From the NCBI GenBank assembly GCA_002786225.1, contig PEQN01000002.1:149265-213264 (forward strand): a stretch of 64,000 nt of DNA, read 5' to 3'. This stretch comes from Leptospira sp. GTDB lineage: Bacteria; Spirochaetota; Leptospiria; Leptospirales; Leptospiraceae. Both the position numbers and the translations under genes were made by a program. Each line of letters opens with the position of its first letter. Positions within the stretch are counted from its first letter, which is position 1. Positions 8,076-17,142 of the stretch are shown in pieces. Under the pieces are notes generated by a model. It was given only the letters and a program-made list of their open reading frames with translations. It was not told the DNA's origin and ran no database searches.

Positions 8076-10910
8076 ATGGGCCTTGAAATACTTATACCTT
8101 TTCTTGCAAGCATTGCTGTAACCATTGGACTACGTCGCTTAGACAAGTCGAACACAAAGCTAAGTCAGATCAAGAGATACGCTGGGAAACTCTCCGAAGA
8201 GATCCACCAAACAGCATTACTCAAAATCCAATCTGTAAAAGATGCAGGCATAGATATAGACCTACATTTGAAACATGCCAAGAAAACCAGCGAAGATATC
8301 CAATCGCTTTCAAGAGAATCCCAAACTCTTTTCGAACAAATTAAATCCAGTCGTGACTACTTAACTTCCTTAAGCCAGGAAATGAATTCTATCTCAGAAC
8401 TTGCCCATGATGCTAGATCCGAGGCTGAAATTCTTCAAAACGAACTTGTTATTGTGGAAAACCAACGCCAGGAAGTTGGAATTCTAAGGGAAGATTTGGA
8501 TTCCTTAAAAGAAGAGTCTTCTTCTATAATCGACCGTTTCCAAGAAAAATTAGATCTTAGATCGGATGAAATCCTTAGATCCCTCGCAACCAAACTCATA
8601 GAGCTAGAAGGCTTGATGGAAAAAAAATCCGACTCTCTTGATCTCACTTTAGATGAGATTGCAAATTCTGCAAAAGCAAAATTGCAATCTCAATCTGAGA
8701 TGCTTGTCCAAGAAACAGTTGGAAGAGTTGAAATCGCTCGCAAAGAAATTGATGATGTGATGGGAAGAATTTCAGAGGCAGAAAGTATTCTTGATTTGAA
8801 AATTAGTAAATTCGAAGATACTACAGCAATACTCTCAGAGAAAGTGGATCGCTTTGATGAAAGACTGGAAGATAAGACATCTAAGGCTCAAACCAAGGTT
8901 GAAGAAAAGCTCAACCAATTAGAGAAAAAGCTCTCCGAGCGCTATGATAGAGTGATAGAACAAGCATCTCAGTCCAAAGAATCTTTCTTAGAAAGCATAC
9001 GTATGGAAGTCGATGGCATCAAACGTGAAATTGAAGGACTCTCTCTAGAAACTATGACACGAAGAGATGAGATTCTCAATGAAACTAGAAGACAGGCAGA
9101 GACCTTGAATGGAACCATTACTGATTTCCAAGAAAAATACCTAGAAGCTGAGAACAAATTACTTAAGCAAGCAGATACCCGCAAATCAGAACTTATGCGA
9201 CAAATGGACGGATTTGCAGAAGATTTTAAATCCATCTCCACTGAATTAAAATTAGAGGCTGAGAGCATACGAAAAGAAGCCCTTGGTGAATTGAAAAATT
9301 TTAATAAAGATTTGGAATCCACTAGAATTATAAGTGAAAAAGAAGCAAAGGAATCCATAACACATCTAAGGAAAGATCTTGAGGACAAATTGAAGATAGA
9401 TTTTTCCATCATTGAAGACAAGGTGAAAAATCTTGAATCCATCATTCAAGAAAAATTGGGTGGAGTAGATCATTATGTCGGAGATCTTAAAGATGCTCTG
9501 ACCGAAACAGCTAGAGAAATCCTTGAAGAAGCTGAAAAAAAATCCAATGGTTTTGAATCTGTCTTTCAGGCAGAGGTTGCTAAAACCGAATCCAAAATAG
9601 AATCTATGTTGCATTTCTGGGAAGAAGAAATATCCAAAAATAAGACAACCGCATTACAAAGCATAGACTCTCTAAACGAAAGATTGCAAGGCATCCATAT
9701 ACAAGGTGCAGATTTACTTGGTAAGTTTAAAGAAGAATACGAAGATTCCCGCCGAAGACTTGAAAATTATCTGCAAGCCCAAGAAGGAAGCCTAGCCGAA
9801 GAAAGCAAACATGCCCAGAAAGAATTAACCGATAAATTCTTGCACTTGAAAAAGTCTGCCGATGATTTCTTTAGTAGACAAGAATTGAAAGTTGAAAAGA
9901 TCAATGAAACCATAGATGCTAAAATTAGCAAACAACTTGCAAAGCTAGTTGATAAAGGAAACCTCCACATAGGTCAAATCGAAGAAAAAGTTCATAAGCA
10001 TATTGCAAGCCTCAAGAAAGATCTAGAAGAATCCTTCCGAGACAACAAAGAAGAATTCGAAAGCTTCAAAAAAGATATTGATAAGGGAATCGAAGAAGCA
10101 CTTCAACTCAAAGAAGAAATTCTTGGTTCGGTTTCAGGAAGTCTAGCAACAGTGAGAGAAGAGGTCAGCGATCTTACCAATCATATAGATCTAGCCAAAC
10201 AAGAAATGCGCTTCTTGGATGAATCCAAAGAAACTGTGGAAAGATCTGAGAGAGTCTTAGAAGAACTCAAATCAACTCTTGTTAGTACGGAAGCAAATCA
10301 AGAACTCTTAGAAAACTATCTCAATTCGGTTGAAGTTCTACGAGAGATGAAGAAAGATCTCGATACCGAACTTGAGACTTCCGAAGAAATCCAAAACCGC
10401 ATATCAAATTTGGACAGGGAAATCTCTGTAATCGAAGCTAGAGAGCGAGAACTGAGTGAAACCATACGAAAAGCAGATGATAGAGCCAAACATTTGATGG
10501 ATAGAGAAAAGGACATCCTCACAGTAGAATCACGTTTTGACAAAATCGAAAATCTTATTGGGGATTTAAGCGAACGCCATAAACAAGCACTTACTTTGCA
10601 GAAAAGAATTGAAGAAATGCGAAGTGATACCCAAGTTTCCAAGGATGAATTGGAGAGTTTACTTGCTGAGGCAGATGAAAAATTCGAAAAATTGTCATCC
10701 TTTTTAGATGTTGTCCAAAATAGCATGCAAAACATGCCAAATTCTAAGACTTCTAAGGTCAGCGGGGCAGATCCCATTCTTGAAAGGAAGAAAAATACAA
10801 TTTTGAGCCTTTATGAGAAGCACCATTGGTCACCCGATTCCATCTCAGATAAACTAGGGATAGAGAAATCCTTGGTAGACACCATTTTAGCCTCTCGCAA
10901 AGTAAGATAA
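8076..10910 (+). CDS. SpiroCoCo family membrane-anchored coiled-coil protein
   Basis: 944 residues. A short hydrophobic N terminus (about residues 3-20) is followed by roughly 850 residues of almost unbroken heptad-rich, Glu/Lys/Ser-rich coiled coil. The last 40 residues change character: KKNTILSLYEKHHWSPDSIS, followed by DKLGIEKSLVDTILASRK, looks like a helix-turn-helix (sigma-70 region 4/MarR-like recognition pattern). The length and layout match the large spirochaete coiled-coil family named SpiroCoCo; a structural or cytoskeletal role is inferred. It heads the gene string with the histone gene, only 13 bp apart. Its strong codon bias creates many long antisense reading frames, which are artefacts. 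Confidence 0.8.
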   Translation: MGLEILIPFLASIAVTIGLRRLDKSNTKLSQIKRYAGKLSEEIHQTALLKIQSVKDAGIDIDLHLKHAKKTSEDIQSLSRESQTLFEQIKSSRDYLTSLSQEMNSISELAHDARSEAEILQNELVIVENQRQEVGILREDLDSLKEESSSIIDRFQEKLDLRSDEILRSLATKLIELEGLMEKKSDSLDLTLDEIANSAKAKLQSQSEMLVQETVGRVEIARKEIDDVMGRISEAESILDLKISKFEDTTAILSEKVDRFDERLEDKTSKAQTKVEEKLNQLEKKLSERYDRVIEQASQSKESFLESIRMEVDGIKREIEGLSLETMTRRDEILNETRRQAETLNGTITDFQEKYLEAENKLLKQADTRKSELMRQMDGFAEDFKSISTELKLEAESIRKEALGELKNFNKDLESTRIISEKEAKESITHLRKDLEDKLKIDFSIIEDKVKNLESIIQEKLGGVDHYVGDLKDALTETAREILEEAEKKSNGFESVFQAEVAKTESKIESMLHFWEEEISKNKTTALQSIDSLNERLQGIHIQGADLLGKFKEEYEDSRRRLENYLQAQEGSLAEESKHAQKELTDKFLHLKKSADDFFSRQELKVEKINETIDAKISKQLAKLVDKGNLHIGQIEEKVHKHIASLKKDLEESFRDNKEEFESFKKDIDKGIEEALQLKEEILGSVSGSLATVREEVSDLTNHIDLAKQEMRFLDESKETVERSERVLEELKSTLVSTEANQELLENYLNSVEVLREMKKDLDTELETSEEIQNRISNLDREISVIEARERELSETIRKADDRAKHLMDREKDILTVESRFDKIENLIGDLSERHKQALTLQKRIEEMRSDTQVSKDELESLLAEADEKFEKLSSFLDVVQNSMQNMPNSKTSKVSGADPILERKKNTILSLYEKHHWSPDSISDKLGIEKSLVDTILASRKVR

Positions 10911-10923
10911 AAAAGGAGTATTT

Positions 10924-11136
10924 ATGTCAGAAGAAACAAATGAGTCAACAGAAACTACAGGTCGTGAGTCTTTAATAGTCGCAAGCAAAGTAAAAGCATA
11001 CATCAAATCAAAGGGCTGTATGACTTCTTCAGATGCTGTAGACGGCTTAAATGAAAGAATTTACAAGATGCTAGACGAAGCAATAGAAAGAACACAAAGC
11101 AATAAAAGAACTACCGTTCGTTCCTACGATTTCTAA
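10924..11136 (+). CDS. bacterial histone (Leptospira HLp-like single histone fold)
   Basis: A 70-residue protein. An acidic tail (residues 1-16) precedes helix 1 (LIVASKVKAYIKSKG, 17-31), a long helix 2 (about 35-59) and the terminal sequence KRTTVRSYDF (61-70). This end matches the histone-fold loop 2 and R-x-x-D clamp (R66 and D69, like T-V/I-K-x-x-D in archaeal histones). The third helix is nearly absent, as in other short bacterial histones. Leptospira histones are an established family of nucleoid proteins; DNA binding here is inferred. The gene has a strong site AAAAAGGAG before its ATG and lies 13 bp after the SpiroCoCo gene and 7 bp before map. Confidence 0.8.
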   Translation: MSEETNESTETTGRESLIVASKVKAYIKSKGCMTSSDAVDGLNERIYKMLDEAIERTQSNKRTTVRSYDF

Positions 11137-11143
11137 GAGAAAC

Positions 11144-11902
11144 TTGATTTACATAAAAAACCGTTCCGAAATCGACAAGATGCGCAAGGCTGGCAAATTC
11201 GCTAGCAAGCTACTGCTTTACATTTCTGATTTTGTGAAACCTGGAGTTTCGACTCTAGATCTAAACAACCTTTGCGAAGATTTCACAAAAAAACACGGTA
11301 ATAAATCAGCCCCCTTGGGATACAGGGGGTTTCCCAAGTCAATCTGCACATCTATAAACCACGTGGTATGCCACGGAATTCCAAAAGCCACAGATATACT
11401 GAAAGACGGTGATATTATCAACATAGATGTTACCCCAATTGTAGACGGCTACCATGGAGATACATCCAAGACTTTTTTTGTTGGAAAGAATATTGATCCC
11501 ATCCATAAGAAGCTCGTGGAAGATACAGAAAAATCCATGTGGTTGGGTATAGAGCAAGTGAAACCTGGCAATCGCATCAATGATATTTCGAATGCTATCG
11601 ATGATTATCTAACTCCCTTAGGCTATGGAATAGTTAGAGATCTTATGGGTCATGGGATTGGGCGAACCTTCCATGAAGATCCCCAAGTCCCCCATTTCAA
11701 AATGAATCGTAAACTTGCCAAGTTGGAACCAGGTATGACCTTTACCATAGAACCCATGGTAAATCTGGGTACCTATGAAGTAAATTTTTCCAAAGAAGAT
11801 AAATGGACTGTGACGACTAAGGATGCAAAATGGTCCGCCCAATTTGAGCATACTATACTAGTTACTGACAAAGGCTACGAAATTCTCACCTTACCCGAGT
11901 AA
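11144..11902 (+). CDS. map: methionine aminopeptidase, type I
   Basis: The cytosolic metalloprotease that removes the initiator Met from nascent proteins. 252 residues contain the metal ligands in context: the Asp pair in INIDVTPIVDGYHGDTSKTF, the His in MGHGIGRTFHEDP, and Glu in FTIEPMV and in QFEHTILV. The CHGIP segment supplies the substrate-binding His. It starts with TTG at 11144, 7 bp after the histone stop; the AAGAGAAAC just before it is a weak ribosome site, and no ATG precedes the conserved N terminus. The family is certain, the start less so. Confidence 0.93.
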   Translation: MIYIKNRSEIDKMRKAGKFASKLLLYISDFVKPGVSTLDLNNLCEDFTKKHGNKSAPLGYRGFPKSICTSINHVVCHGIPKATDILKDGDIINIDVTPIVDGYHGDTSKTFFVGKNIDPIHKKLVEDTEKSMWLGIEQVKPGNRINDISNAIDDYLTPLGYGIVRDLMGHGIGRTFHEDPQVPHFKMNRKLAKLEPGMTFTIEPMVNLGTYEVNFSKEDKWTVTTKDAKWSAQFEHTILVTDKGYEILTLPE

Positions 11903-11903
11903 T

Positions 11904-12521
11904 ATGGGTAAGAATAGAATCATACTTCCTCTCTCCGTTTTTCTTATTGCATGTCTTAGTGCATACTTCTACACAGGCAAGGTTCAAAAGGATGCTTCTA
12001 CTGTAGTGATGGTAGAAGAAGAAGTCCATCCCATGCCCGAATTACTCAAGCTAAGGGTACAAAATCTCAAAGCAGAATCCATCACCTTAGGAAGCATGAA
12101 CGAAGATTATAAATTAATTTACTTCGGTCAACTTTCAGCCTCTGACTTGGACTGGGAGGCAGTTCTAAAGATGCAGAGATTGGCTTTGCAAAATTTTCCC
12201 AAACAACTGAGTCTTATTTTCATATCCCTAGACCCCACAAGAGATACAAAAGCAAAATTACAAAAACTATTCAGCCCAAGCGCCAAGAATGTAGAAGTTC
12301 TTTTCCCAAGAGAAAATGATTTAATCTTTCTAACTAAGGCATACGGAGTTCATTTCCAAGTTTCAAATCTTTCGAATTCTCTCTTAAATTATACAATAGA
12401 TCATAATACATGGTATTTTCTTACAACACCTGATTATAGAATCCTAGGTTCTTATCCAATTCAAATTGCGGATGAAAGATTAGAAAAAGAAATCATAGCT
12501 CATATGAAACAAAAGTATTAA
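11904..12521 (+). CDS. SCO1/SenC-like thioredoxin-fold protein lacking the copper-binding cysteines
   Basis: 205 residues with an N-terminal membrane anchor (about residues 5-22). The segment LIFISLDPTRDTKAKL matches the SCO signature (F-I-S-x-D-P-x-R-D-T), and IDHNTWYFLTTPDYRI matches the conserved His region. However, the CxxxC that binds copper in SCO proteins should lie near YFGQLSASDLDWE, where there is no Cys; the protein's only Cys is in the signal segment. It therefore cannot bind copper in the usual way. It follows map with a 1-bp gap. A redox-independent or structural role is possible. Confidence 0.65.
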   Translation: MGKNRIILPLSVFLIACLSAYFYTGKVQKDASTVVMVEEEVHPMPELLKLRVQNLKAESITLGSMNEDYKLIYFGQLSASDLDWEAVLKMQRLALQNFPKQLSLIFISLDPTRDTKAKLQKLFSPSAKNVEVLFPRENDLIFLTKAYGVHFQVSNLSNSLLNYTIDHNTWYFLTTPDYRILGSYPIQIADERLEKEIIAHMKQKY

Positions 12522-12566
12522 TCCTGAAAACAAAATGAAAGTATTAAGGAGCTAGAGGCAAAGTTC

Positions 12567-13868
12567 ATGAAAGTTTTTGGATTTTTGTTATTTATACTTT
12601 ATACAATCATTGCACCCTTCATACAATTCTTATTCTATCTTGCCATCTTTCTTTCGCCTAGAGCTAGAAGATTCCATGAATTACGCCTTAGAGCTGATAT
12701 AGAAATTAAAACTCTCGAAGTGCCTAACAATAATTTGTATTGGTTGCATGGAGCAAGTGTAGGGGAATTGGACCAAGCAAAAGCCTTGGCTAGAGAAATC
12801 AAACGAAGAGAAAAGAATTGCTTATTATTATTGACTTGGGTTTCTGATTCTGTTACAGAACGTAACTTAATAGATTCTCCCTGCGATTACCACTACCCTC
12901 TTCCTTTGGATGGACCCTTTTCTTATAACTTGATTTTAAGAACATTTCGTCCTAAAAAATTAATACTCTTTGCTTGGGACACCTGGGCTTGGTTGATTCG
13001 TTCTGCAAAATCATCCAATTGCCAAGTTTACCTTGTTTGTGCTACTCTCGGAGATACATCGAGTCGCAATAAAGGAGTGCTTTCCTATTTTACCAAACTC
13101 ATCTTCTCTTGGTTAGATGGTGTATATCCAGCTCATAGCATCCTAGAGAAAGATTTCTTATCCATTCTAAGTTCAAAGCAAAAGAGCCTAATGAAAACCT
13201 TAGGTGACACTCGATTCGATGCAGTAGTTCAAAGAATTCAAAACACAAAACCCAATCTTCACTTCCAAGATTGGGCTACGAAAAATAGAAAGTTCCATGA
13301 GGGAAAATTGAATCTAGTGTTTGCATCTACCTACCCTAATTCAGAGCTAGGGATTATAGAATGGTTAAGCACTACTAGACTCAAGGGTAGAATTTCACTT
13401 TGGATTTTTCCTCATAAAATCAAAAAAGAGCGATTGGATACTATCCAAGAAAGAGTGCAATCTAGTGCGTGGAGTCTAAGTAAATTTTCTGAAAACAAGC
13501 CAGAATCAGAAATCCAACTAATGGATGAGCTAGGCTTACTTGCCTATGCCTACCAGCATGCAAATCTTGTCTATGTGGGAGGTGGCTTCCAACACAGGAT
13601 TCATAATGTGATTGAACCAGCGTATTTTGGAAATCCTATCTTTACTGGAAGGAAGATAGAAAATTCCTCAGAAGCATTGGTATTAGAATCACTTCATGGA
13701 CTCTTTCGTTATCTAAGCATGATGGAACTTCTTCTTGATTTAGAGCTAAAAATTGTAAACCAATTTGATTTTAGTGAAATTCGTTTAAGGAACAAAAACT
13801 TTGTGCTAGCAAATACAGGAGCCTCTCAGAGAATCTACGAAGAGATATGGAAGCATCCAAAAGTATAA
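12567..13868 (+). CDS. waaA: 3-deoxy-D-manno-octulosonic acid (Kdo) transferase
   Basis: 433 residues with an N-terminal membrane anchor. The acceptor domain carries WLHGASVGELDQAKAL, the family's conserved H-x-A-S-x-G-E motif with the catalytic Glu, and FRPKKLILFAWDTW, where most family members read E-x-E-x-W. The GT-B C-terminal half contains YVGGGF and the conserved NVIEPAYFGNPIFTG donor-binding segment. It transfers Kdo to lipid A precursor at the inner face of the inner membrane, which fits a diderm with LPS. AAGGAG lies upstream of the ATG, at rather long spacing. Its end overlaps nadE by 22 bp. Confidence 0.85.
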   Translation: MKVFGFLLFILYTIIAPFIQFLFYLAIFLSPRARRFHELRLRADIEIKTLEVPNNNLYWLHGASVGELDQAKALAREIKRREKNCLLLLTWVSDSVTERNLIDSPCDYHYPLPLDGPFSYNLILRTFRPKKLILFAWDTWAWLIRSAKSSNCQVYLVCATLGDTSSRNKGVLSYFTKLIFSWLDGVYPAHSILEKDFLSILSSKQKSLMKTLGDTRFDAVVQRIQNTKPNLHFQDWATKNRKFHEGKLNLVFASTYPNSELGIIEWLSTTRLKGRISLWIFPHKIKKERLDTIQERVQSSAWSLSKFSENKPESEIQLMDELGLLAYAYQHANLVYVGGGFQHRIHNVIEPAYFGNPIFTGRKIENSSEALVLESLHGLFRYLSMMELLLDLELKIVNQFDFSEIRLRNKNFVLANTGASQRIYEEIWKHPKV

Positions 13869-15775
13869 CACTCTCCACTGTTTCAATCAATACGATAGCC
13901 CTTGATTTTGAAGGAAATTTTGCGCTCCACAAAGAAGTTCTAGAAAAGAAAGATTTAGACCAATCAAAGATCATCTTATTTCCTGAGCTTTCTCTTTCTG
14001 GGTATGGATGCGAGGATGCATTTTACTTTCCTTGGGTTTGGCAGAAGTGTATCACTAATATAGGAAACTTGCTCCCTCTTACTAAGAACCGTTTGGTGAT
14101 TGTTGGACTTCCATTTTTCTTCTCGCCATATTTGTACAATACATGTGCCATCCTCTCTCATGGCAAGGTTCGTGGGCTTGTTGCCAAGAGGAACTTAGCT
14201 AATACAGGAATTCATTATGAAAAGCGTTGGTTCACAGAATGGTTGGGTGAGCCTGTTCGAGTAAATCATTTATTTCCTGAATCTTATACAGATTCTGATA
14301 TTTATCTAGGTGATATTATCTTGGATTGGGATTCTTGCAAAATCGCACTTGAAATTTGTGAGGACTCCTGGGTCATGCATAGACCTTCTCAGGAATATTC
14401 AGAGTTAGGTGCTGATATTATTTTATGTCCTGGAGCATCCCATTTTGCCTTTGGAAAATATGAGACCAGGTCAAGAATTTTCCAAGAAAGTTCTAGAACC
14501 CAAGGGAATGTTTTTGCCTTTGCCAATCTAATTGGCAATGAATCGGGAAGAGCAATTTATGATGGTGGAAATTTAATCCTTCAATCAGGTAAGGTCTTAA
14601 GTATAGGGAAAATTCTACCCTTGGAGAATACATCTATATCAACTGCTACCATTCTAAAAGAGACTATAAATCATGATAGATCAAAGTTCTTTCGACGAAG
14701 TACAAACAAACAATTTCATAAACGACTTGTTCCTATTCCAGACTCCCCATTTGGAAAATCATCTGCTTCTATTGCATACAACAAACTTCCAAACGAGAAT
14801 CCATTTCATGCTTTTACTTCAGCACTCATACTTGGACTATTTGATTATTTACGAAAGTCTGGCATGAAAGGTTACACTTTATCCCTGTCAGGTGGTGCAG
14901 ATAGTTCAGCTATTGCCATCTTGGTTGCAGCTATGGTATCCGAAGTAAGAAAAGCAAGAGGCAATTCATCCCTAGCAGAGCTTGGCTTGGATGATACCTT
15001 ACTTACAACCATCTACCAAAAGACGGCAAATAATTCTTCAATAACCCAAGAGATTGCTGAAAATCTTGCCAAGGAACTAGGAGCAGAGCACCACAGTATC
15101 ATCATCGATGAAGTTGTTGGAACTATGGTAGATTTAATCTCTCAGACAATAGATCGCAAGCTAGATTGGCAACAAGATGGGCTAGCCTTACAAAATATAC
15201 AAGCGAGGGGAAGATCTCCTTTGGTATGGCTACTTGCGAATACCAAAAATCATTTATTACTTTCCACAGGAAATCGTTCTGAGGCCTCTGTTGGATATAC
15301 AACTATGGACGGGGATAGTTCTGGATCCATCTGCCCTATAGCGGGTATTAGTAAAAGGTTCTTATTAGACTGGCTCCATTTTATCAGCCAAGAAGGCGAT
15401 CCAAGAATCCCCGCTTATAAGAGTTTAGCTGAATTATTGCATACAAAACCTTCTGCAGAACTTAAACCCTTAGAAGATGAACAAGAAGATGAGAAAGATC
15501 TAATGCCTTATGCTATATTGCAAGATATAGAGTTTTCATTTGTTAACAAAGGTTACAGCAAGAATCAAATCCTTGGAGAATTAGCCCAAAAATGGGATAC
15601 TTATTCTCAAAATGAATTAAAAAACATGATAGATCGCTATTTCCACTTGTTTCGCATCTCTCAATGGAAGAGAGAGAGATTCGCGGTTTCTTTTCATTTG
15701 GATGAATATGGACTAGATCCAAAGTCGAGTTTTCGCTTTCCCGTGTTAAGTGGGCGATGGGATAAAGAGTTTTAG
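13847..15775 (+). CDS. nadE: glutamine-dependent NAD+ synthetase
   Basis: 642 residues, the length of the two-domain enzyme. The N-terminal nitrilase-type glutaminase shows the catalytic triad in context: Glu in FPELSLSGYGCED, Lys in RGLVAKRNLA and Cys in ALEICEDSWV. The C-terminal synthetase has the PP-loop SLSGGADSSAIAIL, then STGNRSEASVGYTTMDGD and the late PSAELKPLEDEQEDE segment. It makes NAD from deamido-NAD, ATP and glutamine-derived ammonia in the cytoplasm. Its start lies inside waaA (22-bp overlap), so the two are probably coupled. No intrinsic terminator directly follows its stop. Confidence 0.94.
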   Translation: MEASKSITLSTVSINTIALDFEGNFALHKEVLEKKDLDQSKIILFPELSLSGYGCEDAFYFPWVWQKCITNIGNLLPLTKNRLVIVGLPFFFSPYLYNTCAILSHGKVRGLVAKRNLANTGIHYEKRWFTEWLGEPVRVNHLFPESYTDSDIYLGDIILDWDSCKIALEICEDSWVMHRPSQEYSELGADIILCPGASHFAFGKYETRSRIFQESSRTQGNVFAFANLIGNESGRAIYDGGNLILQSGKVLSIGKILPLENTSISTATILKETINHDRSKFFRRSTNKQFHKRLVPIPDSPFGKSSASIAYNKLPNENPFHAFTSALILGLFDYLRKSGMKGYTLSLSGGADSSAIAILVAAMVSEVRKARGNSSLAELGLDDTLLTTIYQKTANNSSITQEIAENLAKELGAEHHSIIIDEVVGTMVDLISQTIDRKLDWQQDGLALQNIQARGRSPLVWLLANTKNHLLLSTGNRSEASVGYTTMDGDSSGSICPIAGISKRFLLDWLHFISQEGDPRIPAYKSLAELLHTKPSAELKPLEDEQEDEKDLMPYAILQDIEFSFVNKGYSKNQILGELAQKWDTYSQNELKNMIDRYFHLFRISQWKRERFAVSFHLDEYGLDPKSSFRFPVLSGRWDKEF

Positions 15776-16221
15776 TCAAATAAGATTGCATTTATTTAGA
15801 TACTGCTGTAACTTTATCGGAAAGACATAGATGTGAATTTAGAATGTCTTTCCCCTGAATTCCTGATTTAAATAAAAAGATTGAAAGAGAGGAAGATCGC
15901 ATTTGCATACAGTGGACTCTTAGGCATGCTTAGAATATTTTAAAGGTTCAGAAAAAGCTTCAAACCTTGCTCTGAATTTTTTGCTCTTATGTAAACTGCA
16001 AAAGTCATTCCTCTTGATACAGGACAATGATTTTCGTGGATTGCCTGGAGGTTAATCCATTGAACTACAAATATCCATCCCCTTAAGGAGGTGTCAGTTT
16101 AATACCAGTTCCTCACCCAGAATTTCTAAATCGAAAATTATTTTTATGCAGAAAATTCTGCCTTTAAGAAGAAAACTACCCAAACACAGAATTCAATTTA
16201 AATAAGAAAGTTCTATTGTTT
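15776..16221. other. gene-free region with hairpins
   Basis: No convincing coding frame was found in these 446 bp. Two structures stand out: the long perfect hairpin at 15819-15853 and a short palindrome GCAGAAAATTCTGC at 16147-16160. A copy of CCCCTTAAGGAGGT (16079-16092) recurs at 59867-59880. Its AAGGAGG is a perfect Shine-Dalgarno sequence, but no start codon with an open frame follows. Confidence 0.5.
15819..15853. repeat. 10-bp inverted repeat downstream of nadE
   Basis: GGAAAGACAT (15819-15828) and ATGTCTTTCC (15844-15853) are perfectly complementary around a 15-nt loop, 44 bp after nadE. No T tract follows on either strand, so it is not a classical terminator. It could protect the transcript end or be part of a small RNA. 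Confidence 0.4.
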
Positions 16222-16506
16222 CTAAAAAGTAAAAGTAACTATAAATACATCTTCTGCTAATGTGATACTAGTTTTAGCAAATGAAGCAGGGTTCGTTATT
16301 GCAGTAATAAAAGATACATTTTGCACAGTATTATAAGCTGTGAAAAATGGTAGGCTTAAACTTGTCGATCCAACGAATACATTAAAGTTACATGCACCAG
16401 ACACCAAAAGTAAAGCAGCAACTAAGAAAACATTTTCGTCGTCATCATTTTTTTTGGCAGCTAGCAACTCAGCATAACTTCCACTATATGATTCAACATA
16501 TAGCAA
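16222..16506 (-). pseudogene. possible remnant of a small secreted or lipoprotein gene
   Basis: A 94-codon open frame that begins with TTG directly after an in-frame stop and has no ribosome-binding site. It encodes LLAAKKNDDDENVFLVAALLLVSGACN and a hydrophobic Thr/Ser/Phe-rich tail. The hydrophobic segment ending in SGAC could be a displaced lipobox. It may be the remains of a Leptospira-type low-complexity secreted protein or simply a chance frame. Confidence 0.2.
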
Positions 16507-16615
16507 CTAACAACTGATTTGCCTTGAGTTAGAGGCGACCCATGTCTAGACTCTCTCGAAAAATCTAAATTGACAAATTTCATTCTTTGCCTTAAAAAAT
16601 GAATAGGAGCACATT

Positions 16616-17008
16616 ATGATAAGGATTTTTCTAAATAAGATAGTTTTACTTGCCTTGGTTTCCAGTTTAGTTGGCTGTATCTATACCAGCGTGAAAGCAC
16701 CAGGACCTGTTAACAACCAAACCCAATACCTTTTGACAACTGAAGATTATAAAGTTCTCGGCACAGTGGAAGCTGAAGGTATCTACAAGGCCTATGGCCC
16801 ATTTGTTGGCTTAGGAGGAAAAGGTTACGAAGAACTATATGCGAAAGCTAAAGCAATGGGTGGAGATGAAATAATCAATCATGTATTTGAAGTGGAAGGC
16901 TACAGTATTTTTCTCATAGTCTACAATGAGGCAAAATGGCATGCAAGAGCTACAGCCATACAGTATACCGAGAAAGCCAAAAAATCAACGAAATCAGGAA
17001 ACCCATAG
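16616..17008 (+). CDS. small lipoprotein, TRL-like, function unknown
   Basis: 130 residues. The signal peptide ends in the lipobox LVGC (Cys at about residue 21), so the protein is predicted to be lipidated. The mature part includes the segment GKGYEELYAKAKAMGGDEII, a pattern seen in small secreted TRL-like/DUF6567-type proteins in which a helix follows a beta hairpin. It has a good ribosome site (AGGAGC) before the ATG at 16616. It stands alone, with a gap of more than 100 bp on each side. The function is not known. Confidence 0.7.
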   Translation: MIRIFLNKIVLLALVSSLVGCIYTSVKAPGPVNNQTQYLLTTEDYKVLGTVEAEGIYKAYGPFVGLGGKGYEELYAKAKAMGGDEIINHVFEVEGYSIFLIVYNEAKWHARATAIQYTEKAKKSTKSGNP

Positions 17009-17142
17009 ACGAATTTCTTTTGATTTTCCAAAGGAATATGGCAAAAAAAAGTCAGAAATAAATTTCCTGACTTAATCAAAATTTTATTGCATTTTTTTGA
17101 TAAATTTGTCACATTCTCAATTAAGCAAAAGGAGAACTCAAA

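Noticed and set aside
8435..10777. several long antisense frames within the coiled-coil gene
   Set aside because: They result from the Glu/Lys/Ser-rich codon bias of the coiled coil; none has a ribosome site, start context or recognisable domain.
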